Assembly: GCF_002027705.1 (NCBI RefSeq)
Contig: NZ_MBTG01000039.1
Coordinates: 1 to 35,177 of the forward strand
Length of the DNA stretch: 35,177 nt
Direction of reading: 5' to 3'
Origin: Paenibacillus ferrarius
Lineage (GTDB): Bacteria; Bacillota; Bacilli; Paenibacillales; NBRC-103111
Both the position numbers and the translations under genes were made by a program. The stretch's first letter is position 1; every line of letters starts with the position of its first letter. Below, in pieces: positions 17,375 to 25,439 of this stretch. The notes under the pieces are model-generated. The model was given only the letters and a program-made list of their open reading frames with translations. It was not told the DNA's origin and ran no database searches.

Positions 17375-18264
17375 GATACTCCGTCCTCCCATCTTTTGAG
17401 AACTTTGATTTGTAAGGCCGCCACAATAATGACGATGATTGAGAATACGACGGCAAATGCGGAGCCGTAACCAAACTGAGATTCGGAAATACCTTTGTTC
17501 ATTAATGTAATGACAATGGTCTCTGTCGAATGCCCCGGTCCTCCGCCAGTCATTGCAAATACAACATCAAATACTTTTAGCCCACCGATCATGCTCATTA
17601 CTGTATTAAAAGTAATGGACGGCGCCAGAAGCGGCAGCGTAATTTTCCAAAAAGTCACCCACCCGCCGGCTCCGTCAAGTTCTGCAGCCTCGTAATAGTC
17701 TTTCGATATGCCCTGCAAATTGGCCAAATAGATGACCATCGCATAGCCGGTCCACTGCCATACTTGCGTAATGATGACCGAATACAGCGCAAGTTTCGGA
17801 TTTCCCAGCCAATTGATTTTGCTTAATCCCACACCTTGAAGAAGTTGATTGAGCAATCCGTAATCTGTTGTAGACATAATATACGACCATAGAAAACCGA
17901 CGACTAACGGACTTAAGACTGCGGGTGCAAAAAATACAAGTCTTAATAGATTTTTTGTCTTTAAATGACGATTTAATACAACGGCAAGCGGAATAGCTAG
18001 GCCGTTTTGCAAAACGGTCATGGCCAAAGCATAGATGATCGAGTTTTTGATCCCCGTTGAAACAGTTTCATCTTGAAACAAGCGAATATAATTTTGCAAA
18101 CCAATAAAATGCATGCTCGGCTTGTACAACGATAAATCCGTAAAGCTGTATATAAACGTATTGATAATCGGGTACATATAGAAAATGGAGTAACCGATTA
18201 GCGCAGGCAGTAAAAAGGATATAAAAATGAACTCCTTCTTCCAGTGAAGCCTAAACACTCTCAT
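17371..18264 (-). CDS. CUT1-type sugar ABC transporter permease (MalF/LplB-like)
   Basis: This is the partner membrane subunit of the oligosaccharide importer. At 297 residues with about six membrane segments, it starts with a short basic N-terminus (MRVFRLHWKKEF) before the first segment. The EAA loop is YYEAAELDGAGGWVTFWKITLP, a textbook CUT1 sequence. AGAGGTGAT stands about 7 nt before the ATG. It follows the binding-protein gene after 63 nt that contain a hairpin, and overlaps the second permease gene by 4 nt. Confidence 0.93.
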   Translation of the reverse strand: MRVFRLHWKKEFIFISFLLPALIGYSIFYMYPIINTFIYSFTDLSLYKPSMHFIGLQNYIRLFQDETVSTGIKNSIIYALAMTVLQNGLAIPLAVVLNRHLKTKNLLRLVFFAPAVLSPLVVGFLWSYIMSTTDYGLLNQLLQGVGLSKINWLGNPKLALYSVIITQVWQWTGYAMVIYLANLQGISKDYYEAAELDGAGGWVTFWKITLPLLAPSITFNTVMSMIGGLKVFDVVFAMTGGGPGHSTETIVITLMNKGISESQFGYGSAFAVVFSIIVIIVAALQIKVLKRWEDGVS

Positions 18265-18286
18265 TGAGAAATCACCTCTAAAAGAG

Positions 18287-18314
18287 GGATGTGGAAATCA
18301 TGATTACCACATCC
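18287..18314 (-). promoter_or_regulatory. Intercistronic hairpin after the CUT1 binding-protein gene
   Basis: GGATGTGG (18287-18294) pairs with CCACATCC (18307-18314), with extra pairing inside the loop and outside via AGGG/CCCT. It sits between the binding-protein stop and the first permease start, and no proper T run follows on the minus strand. It probably stabilises the binding-protein message or thins out downstream transcription. Confidence 0.65.
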
Positions 18315-18327
18315 GCCCTTATTGTTA

Positions 18328-19638
18328 TTATTTTATCGCATTTCGGAGCTCGTCCGCCTTCTTATCAACATTCTTTAAAACGTCATCGATAGATTTAGCG
18401 CCTGACAAGTGATCTTGTAATAGCTTCCCGATTTCCGTGATCACGCCATCTCCAGACAGGACTCCCCAGTTCCCCCACGGTACATAGACATGCCCTTCTT
18501 TGAATGCATCTGCCGAGTCGGCGTATTGTTTCGGCAAGCCGCTATTATCTGCACCTTTCAAGAATGAGGTTCCGAAATTATCTTTAATAAGAGCCGTCTG
18601 CGCTTCATTCGTTGAAGTTAAGTCCAAAATCTTCATGACTTCCGCTTTATGCTTGCTGTTCTTGTTGACAGACCAAGCGCTGCCCGGACCGCCGATCAGC
18701 CAGCCGGATCCTTGTGCAGAGCCCGGAATCGGGAACATGCCCAAATTCAAATTCGGATTCTTTTTCATTAAACCATCATATGCCCATGGACCTGACTCCC
18801 ACATCGCCGCTTTGCCTGTAGCGAATTCATCCTGCGCTTGATCGTAATCTATGCCCAGCATATCCGGTGTAAGGTTTTTCTTTTGAACCGTCTGATCCCA
18901 TTTCGTAAATGCGTCTTTCCAGTTATCAAAAAGCTTTTTACTGCCTTTACCGAATTCCTCATCAAAGTTTTTGTTTTCTGGTTTGGAGTAAAAATCGTTC
19001 AGTGCAACGCCGATCGATTGTTTCATCATCGGTTCCCATGATTTAGCGCCCATGGCTTGTGGTTTAATACCGGCAGCACGCAAAGCATCATGAGCTTTCA
19101 TCCAATCGTCAAATGTTTTCGGTGGCTGAATCCCTGCTTTGACAAAGAGATCTTTGTTATACCAAATGCCCTCGAACCATGACTGCAGCGGTATCGAGTA
19201 AACCTTGCCACCTACCGTGAAAGGCTTCAATCCGGTTTCGTAATATTTAGAGACAAATGGCTGAGAGGTCAGGTCCTCCAGATATCCCGCTGCAGCCCAT
19301 TTCGCATCTCCGCCTTCAAGGATATCCGGTCCCTCACCGCTGGCTAGATACGTAGTCACCACATTACTATATTGTTTGTTGTCAATAAACTGGTACTGAA
19401 TGTCATAATTAGGAAATTTCTCTTTGAGCATTTCCAAGTATGTTTTCCGGCCTTCTTCTTTATTAAACCCTGCGATCTTAATCGTAACCTTTTGCGATTT
19501 TTTTGCCCCGCTTTCTGTACTTGCTGCTGTTGATGAGGACGTAGGCGATGCTTGATTCGAGCTGCCTGTACTGCATCCCGTCAGGGTGACGGATACTAAT
19601 AAAACCGATAAAGCCATCCATGATACCGTTTTCTTCAT
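18328..19638 (-). CDS. extracellular sugar-binding lipoprotein (CUT1, SBP family 1)
   Basis: This membrane-anchored receptor captures an oligosaccharide for the CUT1 permeases. The signal peptide has the lipobox VTLTGC (Cys22), followed by a Ser/Thr/Ala-rich linker to about residue 45. The mature part has the family 1 binding-protein landmarks: PDILEGGDAKWAAAGYLEDL, VYSIPLQSWFEGIWYNKDLF, FATGKAAMWESGPWAYDGLM and the later GWLIGGPGSAWSVNKNSKHK. At 436 residues it is a normal length. The RBS GAGGGG lies 8 nt before the ATG. It is the first gene of the CUT1 operon, with an upstream promoter showing activator, -10 and cre-like elements. Confidence 0.93.
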   Translation of the reverse strand: MKKTVSWMALSVLLVSVTLTGCSTGSSNQASPTSSSTAASTESGAKKSQKVTIKIAGFNKEEGRKTYLEMLKEKFPNYDIQYQFIDNKQYSNVVTTYLASGEGPDILEGGDAKWAAAGYLEDLTSQPFVSKYYETGLKPFTVGGKVYSIPLQSWFEGIWYNKDLFVKAGIQPPKTFDDWMKAHDALRAAGIKPQAMGAKSWEPMMKQSIGVALNDFYSKPENKNFDEEFGKGSKKLFDNWKDAFTKWDQTVQKKNLTPDMLGIDYDQAQDEFATGKAAMWESGPWAYDGLMKKNPNLNLGMFPIPGSAQGSGWLIGGPGSAWSVNKNSKHKAEVMKILDLTSTNEAQTALIKDNFGTSFLKGADNSGLPKQYADSADAFKEGHVYVPWGNWGVLSGDGVITEIGKLLQDHLSGAKSIDDVLKNVDKKADELRNAIK

Positions 19639-19691
19639 GCTATAAACCCCTCTCTTGTATTTATGTAACGCAATCTTGCCTATCTAGTCTT

Positions 19692-19777
19692 CGATAGCGT
19701 TTACATGTTTATTGTAACCTGTCTGATCATCACGTAATGATCCGTTATATTGGAATTCCTAACTCAATATTACTGAC
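19692..19777 (-). promoter_or_regulatory. CUT1 operon promoter: activator element, -10 box and cre-like site
   Basis: On the minus strand a conserved two-part element occupies 19734-19777. On the plus strand its halves begin GTAATGATCCGTTAT and CTAACTCAATATTACTGA. TACAAT follows 17 bp on (19711-19716). ATGTAAACGCTATCG (19692-19706) matches the cre consensus except at the last base and covers the probable start site. There is no usable -35 hexamer; the element occupies that position. The layout is the same as at 14224-14309 and 23261-23348. Confidence 0.7.
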
Positions 19778-19802
19778 TTTGAAACGCTTACAATGAATAC
19801 AG

Positions 19803-19827
19803 AAAAAGCTGCACATAGATGCACAGC
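19803..19827 (-). terminator. Terminator of the kinase-regulator operon
   Basis: On the minus strand an 8-bp stem with two G-U pairs (GCTGTGCA...TGTGCAGC, 19808-19827) and a 4-nt loop is followed by five T (19803-19807). It lies 12 nt after the regulator stop, separating it from the CUT1 promoter. Confidence 0.55.
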
Positions 19828-19839
19828 CGATCTCTTGAT

Positions 19840-21441
19840 CTACATATTTCCTCTTTGAGTCCTGTATTCTTGCGGCCCAATGCCGTTTAGCTTTTTAAAC
19901 ATCTTCGTAAAATAACTTGGATTCTCATAGCCGATTTCAAGTGCGATCTCGTAATTTTTGAGTTTCGTTTCCAATAGTAGCGCTTTCGCTCTCTCAATTC
20001 GATATTCCGTTAGATAATCCCATATGCTGAGGCCCGTTTCTTTCTTAAACAAGTAACTGAAGTAGCTTTTGCTGACGGCGACAGCCTCGCAGATTTGTTC
20101 CAAAGAGAGATTGGTATGATACCGCTCCTTGATATATTGCTTAGCTTTGGAAATGAGCGGGTTATGTTCGGTTCCTTCATTTCTAAGTATACCGCTTAGC
20201 TCCTGTAATATCTGGAACATGAACTCCTGCAGCTCTTTGAGCGAGCGATGCTCTTTGCCCTCAGAAAGACGAACTCCGTCCAACATTTGGAAAGCCGCAT
20301 GTTCATTACGATTCCATAGTTTCATTTTCAACACAAATATCAAATCATGACACCTGCGGTACACATCGTCAATTTTCATATTCAGTTTAATGTCCAGTAC
20401 GCTTTCGAGTTGATCGGACAAACGATTGGCAGCAGGAAAGTCCAGCCATTGGTCCACTATGCCGAATAGCGACTGGATGAAAGCTTCGTTATTGTCTTTG
20501 TTAGAGAGCTTTCGTTCTTGCACAGATAGAACATATACTAAGGATTGCCCGTCTTCATAGAAGAACCTGATCTTGAGCGCATCAAGTGATTCTCTATAAG
20601 CTTCATGCAAGCCGCTAATTGCTGTTTTCACATGGCTAATGCCTATGATAACTTGTACACCAAGTAATTCCGCTACGGACTGCAACAACTCCTTCACTTT
20701 AGCCAGATTAAAATCTTTATTAAGAGCAAATATCCATTCGCCCGGAACATTTTCGAATACAATGTCATGGAACTCAATTGTACCTTGCTTGGTGCTTCTT
20801 TCATGGTGAATCTGAAAAAGGCATCTTTCAAGCGTTGTTCTTATCTCGCTTGGTACAGCCTCAGTAAATCTAGCCATGTTTTCTTCCAGGCGCAGCTGTT
20901 CGCTATATGTCATGCTCTCTGTTTTCATAACGGCAAGGTGATAAGGTGTACCGAAGTTATATTCTCCAAAGGCTTCTTGTAACAGTGATGGTGTGTAAAG
21001 AAGCTTTCGCCAGTATTGCTCAGCCTGCATCAGCTTCATTTCTCTTTCCCGCTCATGCTGCTCCGCGGTCGATCGCCATTCTTTCTGAATTTCTTGCAAT
21101 ACACCCACAAGCTCATGTTCATCGAGCGGTTTAAGCAAATACCCTTTTGCACCATTCTTTATCGCTTCACGGGCGTATTCGAATTCCGCATAAGCGCTAA
21201 TGATCACGATATACAAATCCGGTTTGAACTCGAGGGCCTGCTTGATCAATTGCATACCGTCAACGTTTGGCATCCGAATGTCGGTAATCAGCAAGTCGGG
21301 AGACGTTTGCTTCATAAGCTCCAAAGCCATTGATCCATCCATTGCCGTTCCGACAATTTCTATGCCTAAAGCTTCCCAATCGATAATATGCTCCATAAGC
21401 TGTAAGGTTAAAATTTCATCGTCCGCAAGCAGCATTTTCAT
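19840..21441 (-). CDS. YesN-type response regulator with AraC DNA-binding domain
   Basis: This predicted activator controls the polysaccharide locus. The receiver domain (1-120) has D7/D8, the phospho-acceptor D54 in LLITDIRMP and the KP dipeptide near residue 105. A variable middle follows. The C-terminal AraC domain (about 430-530) includes LEQICEAVAVSKSYFSYLFK and YENPSYFTKMFKKLNGIGPQEYR. The start overlaps the kinase stop as ATGA, so both proteins are made in step. The three nearby promoters with a shared element just upstream of the -10 box are its most likely targets. It is distinct in sequence from the regulator at 8446-10092. Confidence 0.93.
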   Translation of the reverse strand: MKMLLADDEILTLQLMEHIIDWEALGIEIVGTAMDGSMALELMKQTSPDLLITDIRMPNVDGMQLIKQALEFKPDLYIVIISAYAEFEYAREAIKNGAKGYLLKPLDEHELVGVLQEIQKEWRSTAEQHEREREMKLMQAEQYWRKLLYTPSLLQEAFGEYNFGTPYHLAVMKTESMTYSEQLRLEENMARFTEAVPSEIRTTLERCLFQIHHERSTKQGTIEFHDIVFENVPGEWIFALNKDFNLAKVKELLQSVAELLGVQVIIGISHVKTAISGLHEAYRESLDALKIRFFYEDGQSLVYVLSVQERKLSNKDNNEAFIQSLFGIVDQWLDFPAANRLSDQLESVLDIKLNMKIDDVYRRCHDLIFVLKMKLWNRNEHAAFQMLDGVRLSEGKEHRSLKELQEFMFQILQELSGILRNEGTEHNPLISKAKQYIKERYHTNLSLEQICEAVAVSKSYFSYLFKKETGLSIWDYLTEYRIERAKALLLETKLKNYEIALEIGYENPSYFTKMFKKLNGIGPQEYRTQRGNM

Positions 21442-23225
21442 GATGATTCCTCCTTAAATGGGATTACTATTTGAACACTGGTACCTTGCTCCAAGACTGA
21501 CTCTATCGTAAGTCCATACGCTTCGCCGTACTTCATCTGAATTCGATGATGGACGTTAATCAGGCCAACCCCTCCTTGGGTCGTCTCCTCGCCCGGCTTC
21601 CCCTCAAGCTTGCTGCATAATCTGTCAGTGTCTTCAGGAGTCATGCCGACTCCATCATCGTGAACAGATATAATCAAGTGGTTCATTCTTTGAACTATAA
21701 TTCGAATATTTCCCTGATTTCGATTGTGAAAGGCATGCAAAATTGCATTTTCCACAATAGGTTGCAAGGTAAGCTTTGGCATCAAATTTGTTTTCAAAAC
21801 ATCATCGCATACAATCTGATAATGAAAACGATCCGGATATCTAAAGTTCTGGATTTGCATATAAACTTCGATATGCTGAAGCTCATTAGCGACTGTCACT
21901 ACATCCTGAACATTGTTGATTGCATACCGCAGCATACTGCCAATCAAAGTAACCATCGTGCTAATGTCCTTATTTCGGCCGGTGACGGATAATGCTTTAA
22001 TCGACTGGAGCGTATTATACAGAAAATGAGGATTGATCTGGCTCTGTAATGCCCGCAGTTCCATGACTTTGCCATGAATTTGATACGTATACACATCCCG
22101 TGTCAAAGAGGTGACATTCTCGATCAGGGAATCAATTCGATAAGTCAGCTTCTCTATTTCCTCCGTACTCGTATCGTACAACTTAATCGAAGTATCTCCT
22201 CTTTCAATTTGCTGCATTTTCTGGATTAAACGAACGATGGGTCGAGTTAGCTTGGATGAAATGAAGAAAGAAGCAGCAATAACCAATAGGATACATATGC
22301 CTATCGCCAACCCAAAGTAGATACCAATCCGATGGGTATGCTCGCTGATCTCATTCGCGGGAATTAAGGTCACGATTTTCCACCTGGTTATCTTGGATGT
22401 ATCATATACCACTGCGAATCGCTTATCGCCATCATTAAGAAAAAAATCCCCGGAATCAGCATCCATATATTTTCTGACAGTTGAAGCAATACCGTCGATA
22501 TGAAGATTAGCAGCTGGCTTATACAAGGGCTGTCCCTTTTCGTCGATGACCATTAAAAATCCTGTCTTTTCGAACCTTGTCTCTTTGGCCAGTGACTGAA
22601 TCTCACTTACGTTGAGGTTGCATAACAGCATCGGATATGATGTTCCCAGTGGACGGGAAAAGTTATAAACCGGCGCTAGAGCCGAAACAATCATTTCGTC
22701 CGAACTTGCGCTTGAATAATAGTCTTGTGGGTGTACCCCGATAAAGTTTACCCGAAAATAGGAAAAGTTTTGCTTGGCAAACCACGGCTGCTTATGAAAG
22801 TTATACTCTTTAATAACCGCAGAGCCGGTTTGGTCTATAGCAGTGCCATTCACATCAAGCACAATAAAATCTTTGATGATTGGATTGAACTTTTGCAAAT
22901 TTTGCATATAATCTTCAAGCCGACGTTGATTATTTAATAAGGCTGGATAATCGCCTGGGTTTATCGGTTGAACGGATTCATTGAGTATGGAGCTGCTTGC
23001 TGTTTGCTGCATCAACGTAACAACTTGAGAAAAAAGCGAATCGATATTGCTTTTCTTCTCTTCCACAACCTGCCGGGTATATTTCAATATCTCATTAAAC
23101 ATGGTATTTGAGATATAATAGTAAGTTAGACCACCAAATAAAGAGATCACAATTGTAAAAATGAGACAAGTATACAAGACAATATAACTACGTATCGTTC
23201 TAATCTTGAAGCGAAGCTGTTTCAT
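21438..23225 (-). CDS. YesM-type sensor histidine kinase
   Basis: This membrane kinase is the partner of the overlapping AraC-type regulator. Membrane segment 1 lies at about residues 12-35 and is followed by an extracellular dCache-like sensor of about 250 residues, then membrane segment 2, a HAMP domain and the His_kinase domain with the active histidine near residue 400 in NPHFLYNTLQ. The ATPase domain has LQPIVENAILHAFHN and GGVGLINVHHRI. I chose the ATG at 23225 because GGGAG lies 8 nt upstream; in-frame ATGs at 23231 and 23240 lack such a box. It is first in the operon, with a promoter at 23261-23348 that carries the best direct-repeat activator site of the three. Confidence 0.92.
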   Translation of the reverse strand: MKQLRFKIRTIRSYIVLYTCLIFTIVISLFGGLTYYYISNTMFNEILKYTRQVVEEKKSNIDSLFSQVVTLMQQTASSSILNESVQPINPGDYPALLNNQRRLEDYMQNLQKFNPIIKDFIVLDVNGTAIDQTGSAVIKEYNFHKQPWFAKQNFSYFRVNFIGVHPQDYYSSASSDEMIVSALAPVYNFSRPLGTSYPMLLCNLNVSEIQSLAKETRFEKTGFLMVIDEKGQPLYKPAANLHIDGIASTVRKYMDADSGDFFLNDGDKRFAVVYDTSKITRWKIVTLIPANEISEHTHRIGIYFGLAIGICILLVIAASFFISSKLTRPIVRLIQKMQQIERGDTSIKLYDTSTEEIEKLTYRIDSLIENVTSLTRDVYTYQIHGKVMELRALQSQINPHFLYNTLQSIKALSVTGRNKDISTMVTLIGSMLRYAINNVQDVVTVANELQHIEVYMQIQNFRYPDRFHYQIVCDDVLKTNLMPKLTLQPIVENAILHAFHNRNQGNIRIIVQRMNHLIISVHDDGVGMTPEDTDRLCSKLEGKPGEETTQGGVGLINVHHRIQMKYGEAYGLTIESVLEQGTSVQIVIPFKEESS

Positions 23226-23260
23226 GGTCATAGCTCCCATTCAGAGAAATATCTATATTC

Positions 23261-23348
23261 GGTAAGCGCTATCAACTTATGTTGATTATAGGGCATTTCC
23301 ACATTGTTTGCTAAGTCAATATTTCTGTTTTCTAATTCAATAATACTA
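23261..23348 (-). promoter_or_regulatory. Kinase operon promoter with tandem 21-bp direct repeats
   Basis: Two adjoining 21-bp direct repeats (23307-23327 and 23328-23348) agree at 16 of 21 positions; each contains CTAA-N-TCAATA. The 21-bp spacing is two helical turns, typical of AraC-type dimers. TATAAT (23285-23290, minus) lies 17 bp beyond a non-consensus -35 (TAGCAA), so the proximal repeat overlaps the -35 region. GGTAAGCGCTATCA at 23261-23274 matches cre except at one core base. The distal repeat corresponds to the distal half of the elements at 14267 and 19734. Confidence 0.7.
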
Positions 23349-23396
23349 TTTTAAGGAATCGCAAATTATTCCAAGCAAAAAAATAGCGATATGCCA

Positions 23397-24148
23397 GCTC
23401 TGGTTGTGGTGCAAGAATCTAAAATGGATAGCAATTACCCAGAAATTTTGATTTAACTATGCCACTATACCAAATATTATATTGAGCCATTCAACAGCAG
23501 ATAGGACAGACGAATTATTTTCCGCCTGTCCTTTCCTAATCATATGCATGGCCTCGATTCCCTTCAACGTCTGTTCTGCAGTGTGAAACGTTTTGAAACC
23601 GAGATTTGGTTTCGTAATTTTCTTTATGAATCGATGATCTTGTTCCACAATGTTGTTTAAATACTTTGTCTGTCTAACCAAAGTTTCTTTTGGCATAGCT
23701 TTTTCATTTATGGTGAATGCTTTTGTAAAGAAACGCTTAGCTGCTGGCATATCTCGATTTTCAGATAACATAAAATCAATCGTTTTCCCCATAGAATCAA
23801 CCGCTCTATATAAATACTTCCATTGACCTTTGACTTTGATGTAAGTTTCGTCCGTTCTGGACGAATCATTTGTAGGTCTTAAATAGGGGCGGATTCGTTT
23901 GTCTATTTCGGGCCCAAACTCATGGACCCATCTCATGATTGTCGTATGGGAAAGATCCAATCCCCGCTCGCTCATTATTTCTACGATGTCTCGATAACTT
24001 GAACTATATTTTAAATACCATCGAACTGTTAGTAAGATGATTGACGATTCATACTGCTTCCATTTAAATAAATCCAATTTTGTTTCCATACTAAGTTGCT
24101 CCAATCCCATGACTTCATTATCATGAATTAGACATTTGATGAATGGGT
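23397..24148 (-). mobile_element. IS6-family insertion sequence remnant
   Basis: The element contains the IS6-type transposase pseudogene. A plausible downstream end lies at about 23397-23402 (GGTTGTGGTGCAAG, IS6-like). I could not find the matching inverted copy at the transposase 5' side; the sequence there runs straight into the 3' end of the membrane-protein gene at 24149. The 5' end therefore appears to have been lost. Confidence 0.55.
23457..24110 (-). pseudogene. IS6-family transposase, internally deleted
   Basis: The protein matches IS6/IS240 transposases over most of its length: LFKWKQYESSIILLTVRWYLKY, a DETYIKVKGQW block with the first catalytic Asp, and KYLNNIVEQDHRFIKKI with the catalytic Glu. 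The segment after RFFTKAF normally carries V-D-K-N-x-A-Y-P with the second catalytic Asp. Here it is missing: the sequence jumps to INEKAMPKETLVRQ, an in-frame loss of about 25-28 residues. The DDE triad is incomplete, so the enzyme should be inactive. The frame stays open upstream to 24221 by running through the neighbouring gene's tail; the native start is probably the ATG at 24110 or 24089. Confidence 0.85.
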
Positions 24149-24550
24149 CTAGCGCCTGAAGATGAGAATGGCAATCACTAGAAGCAGTGCGCTGCAAACG
24201 GCCTGCTCGACTTTCATCCATATCGGTAAAGACAGGAAGAAAAGTACGGCGGTGAATGCGACGAGCAATAAGGTCACGACGATACGCAACCGCATCAATG
24301 CACGCGGTTTACCTGTGGCGGCCCGATTTGCAAAGACTAAAGTCAAGACCGATGTAGCCGCGATGATGATGCCGCGTACCCAAGCCTCCGGGTTTACGAG
24401 GTTTGGTGCAGTGTACGATAAAATAATGATCGCCGCGACGGTCAGCCAGCTTATCAAGAGATAGAAAGAGACAAGCCATCTGACGAGATGGAGAGCTGGT
24501 TTTGCCTTTTGTTGATTCGCATGGTTGGCAGCCAAATTTTTGTCCATCAT
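24149..24550 (-). CDS. small integral membrane protein in a TetR operon
   Basis: I do not recognise this family. The 133-residue protein has a polar N-terminus of about 22 residues and about four hydrophobic segments (LVRWLVSFYLLISWLTVAAI, then around residues 57-70, 84-105 and 112-130), ending in RR. An AAAGGAAA box precedes two adjacent ATG codons. The gene starts 17 nt after the TetR stop codon, so the two are one operon. In such pairs the membrane protein is often the target of the regulator, for example in drug or stress response. The IS6 remnant abuts its 3' end. Confidence 0.75.
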   Translation of the reverse strand: MMDKNLAANHANQQKAKPALHLVRWLVSFYLLISWLTVAAIIILSYTAPNLVNPEAWVRGIIIAATSVLTLVFANRAATGKPRALMRLRIVVTLLLVAFTAVLFFLSLPIWMKVEQAVCSALLLVIAILIFRR

Positions 24551-24567
24551 TAAATTTCCTTTCTGCG

Positions 24568-25143
24568 CTATGAGAGAGCCGTGGCTTTCTCGAAAAGCTG
24601 AATGGCTTGATTGATGTAGTGTTCGAAGTCCAGGTTTGGGTGCGTTGTGAAGTGGAAGGATGCTCCATCAACCACGGCACGGATGACAAGCGCCATCACC
24701 ACGGGATCGAAGGAACCGAACTCACCGGCTTTCTGGCCGGATGACAGCAGCGTCGTGAGCGGCGTAACTGCGTCGGAACCGTCGCTCTTGAGCCCGCCAT
24801 TTTCTTGAATCCAATGAACGGCGTTGACATGAGCGGCATGTTCAGCGATGAAGTGCAGATTCGAGGACAGGTACGCACGGAGTTTGTCACGACAGGTCTC
24901 GACCGCCATGATTCGTTCGGTCATGTATGAGGCACCATTCTGATAGAGCGTGATGACCAGCTCCTCATAGATCGCTTCCTTCGTCTTGAAGTGATATAGA
25001 ATGGTGCTCTTGCTAGTCTCTGCTTCCTTGGCGATCCTTTCGACGGATGCAGCAGCGTAGCCCTCGCGATTGATGACGACGATCGCGGCACTGACAATAT
25101 CTTCACGTCGGGCTCGTTGAGTGCGTGTAATCGACTTTTGCAT
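24568..25143 (-). CDS. TetR/AcrR-family transcriptional regulator
   Basis: This is a predicted ligand-controlled repressor. The N-terminal helix-turn-helix (about residues 13-60) reads EDIVSAAIVVINREGYAAAS, then VERIAKEAETSKSTILYHFK with the TetR-typical Y-H-F-x-x-K ending. The remaining 130 residues form a helical ligand-binding domain that I cannot tie to a compound. AGGAGG lies 11 nt before the ATG. Its own promoter carries the inverted repeat GACC-ACGC-GGTC between the -35 and -10 boxes, so it probably represses itself and the co-transcribed membrane protein. Confidence 0.9.
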   Translation of the reverse strand: MQKSITRTQRARREDIVSAAIVVINREGYAAASVERIAKEAETSKSTILYHFKTKEAIYEELVITLYQNGASYMTERIMAVETCRDKLRAYLSSNLHFIAEHAAHVNAVHWIQENGGLKSDGSDAVTPLTTLLSSGQKAGEFGSFDPVVMALVIRAVVDGASFHFTTHPNLDFEHYINQAIQLFEKATALS

Positions 25144-25166
25144 AAATAATTAAACCTCCTGATTTA

Positions 25167-25196
25167 ATTTTAGACCACGCGGTCAATTTTTGTCAA
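25167..25196 (-). promoter_or_regulatory. TetR operon promoter with operator in the spacer
   Basis: On the minus strand TTGACA (25191-25196), an 18-bp spacer and TAAAAT (25167-25172) form a near-consensus promoter. The inverted repeat GACC-N4-GGTC at 25173-25184 lies inside the spacer next to the -10 box, an ideal position for repression by the TetR protein. Confidence 0.75.
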
Positions 25197-25307
25197 TGTT
25201 GAATCCGTCTATAATCTTTACTAGTATCGGCCCCGTAACCTACCCTTTCTTACCGTTCTTCGCAAGAAAATTGTGCCATACTAATCTGCGCGAGGAGATA
25301 AGCTCCT

Positions 25308-25397
25308 TCACTATCGTTCTGTTTCGGACATTCAATCCTGTAATATGCCAGTTAGCATAACAGGCCAACGAGTTTATCACTGGAAGCCTGTTAATAT
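25308..25397. repeat. Hairpin repeat family, diverged copy
   Basis: This stretch contains CACTATCGTTC (25308-25318), TGCCAGTTAGCATAA (25346-25360) and then a stem AACAGGC (25359-25365) pairing with GCCTGTT (25386-25392). The same order of blocks occurs at 27345-27402 and 30772-30866. It lies in the otherwise empty gap between the TetR promoter and the next gene. I see no gene here. Confidence 0.45.
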
Positions 25398-25439
25398 AGG
25401 CAGAATATAGTTCAATTTTGCTGGGCAAGCTGATAAAAA

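Noticed and set aside
25240..25428. 62-codon minus-strand frame between the TetR promoter and the orphan gene
   Set aside because: It covers the hairpin repeat blocks, has no ribosome binding site and ends in low-complexity residues.
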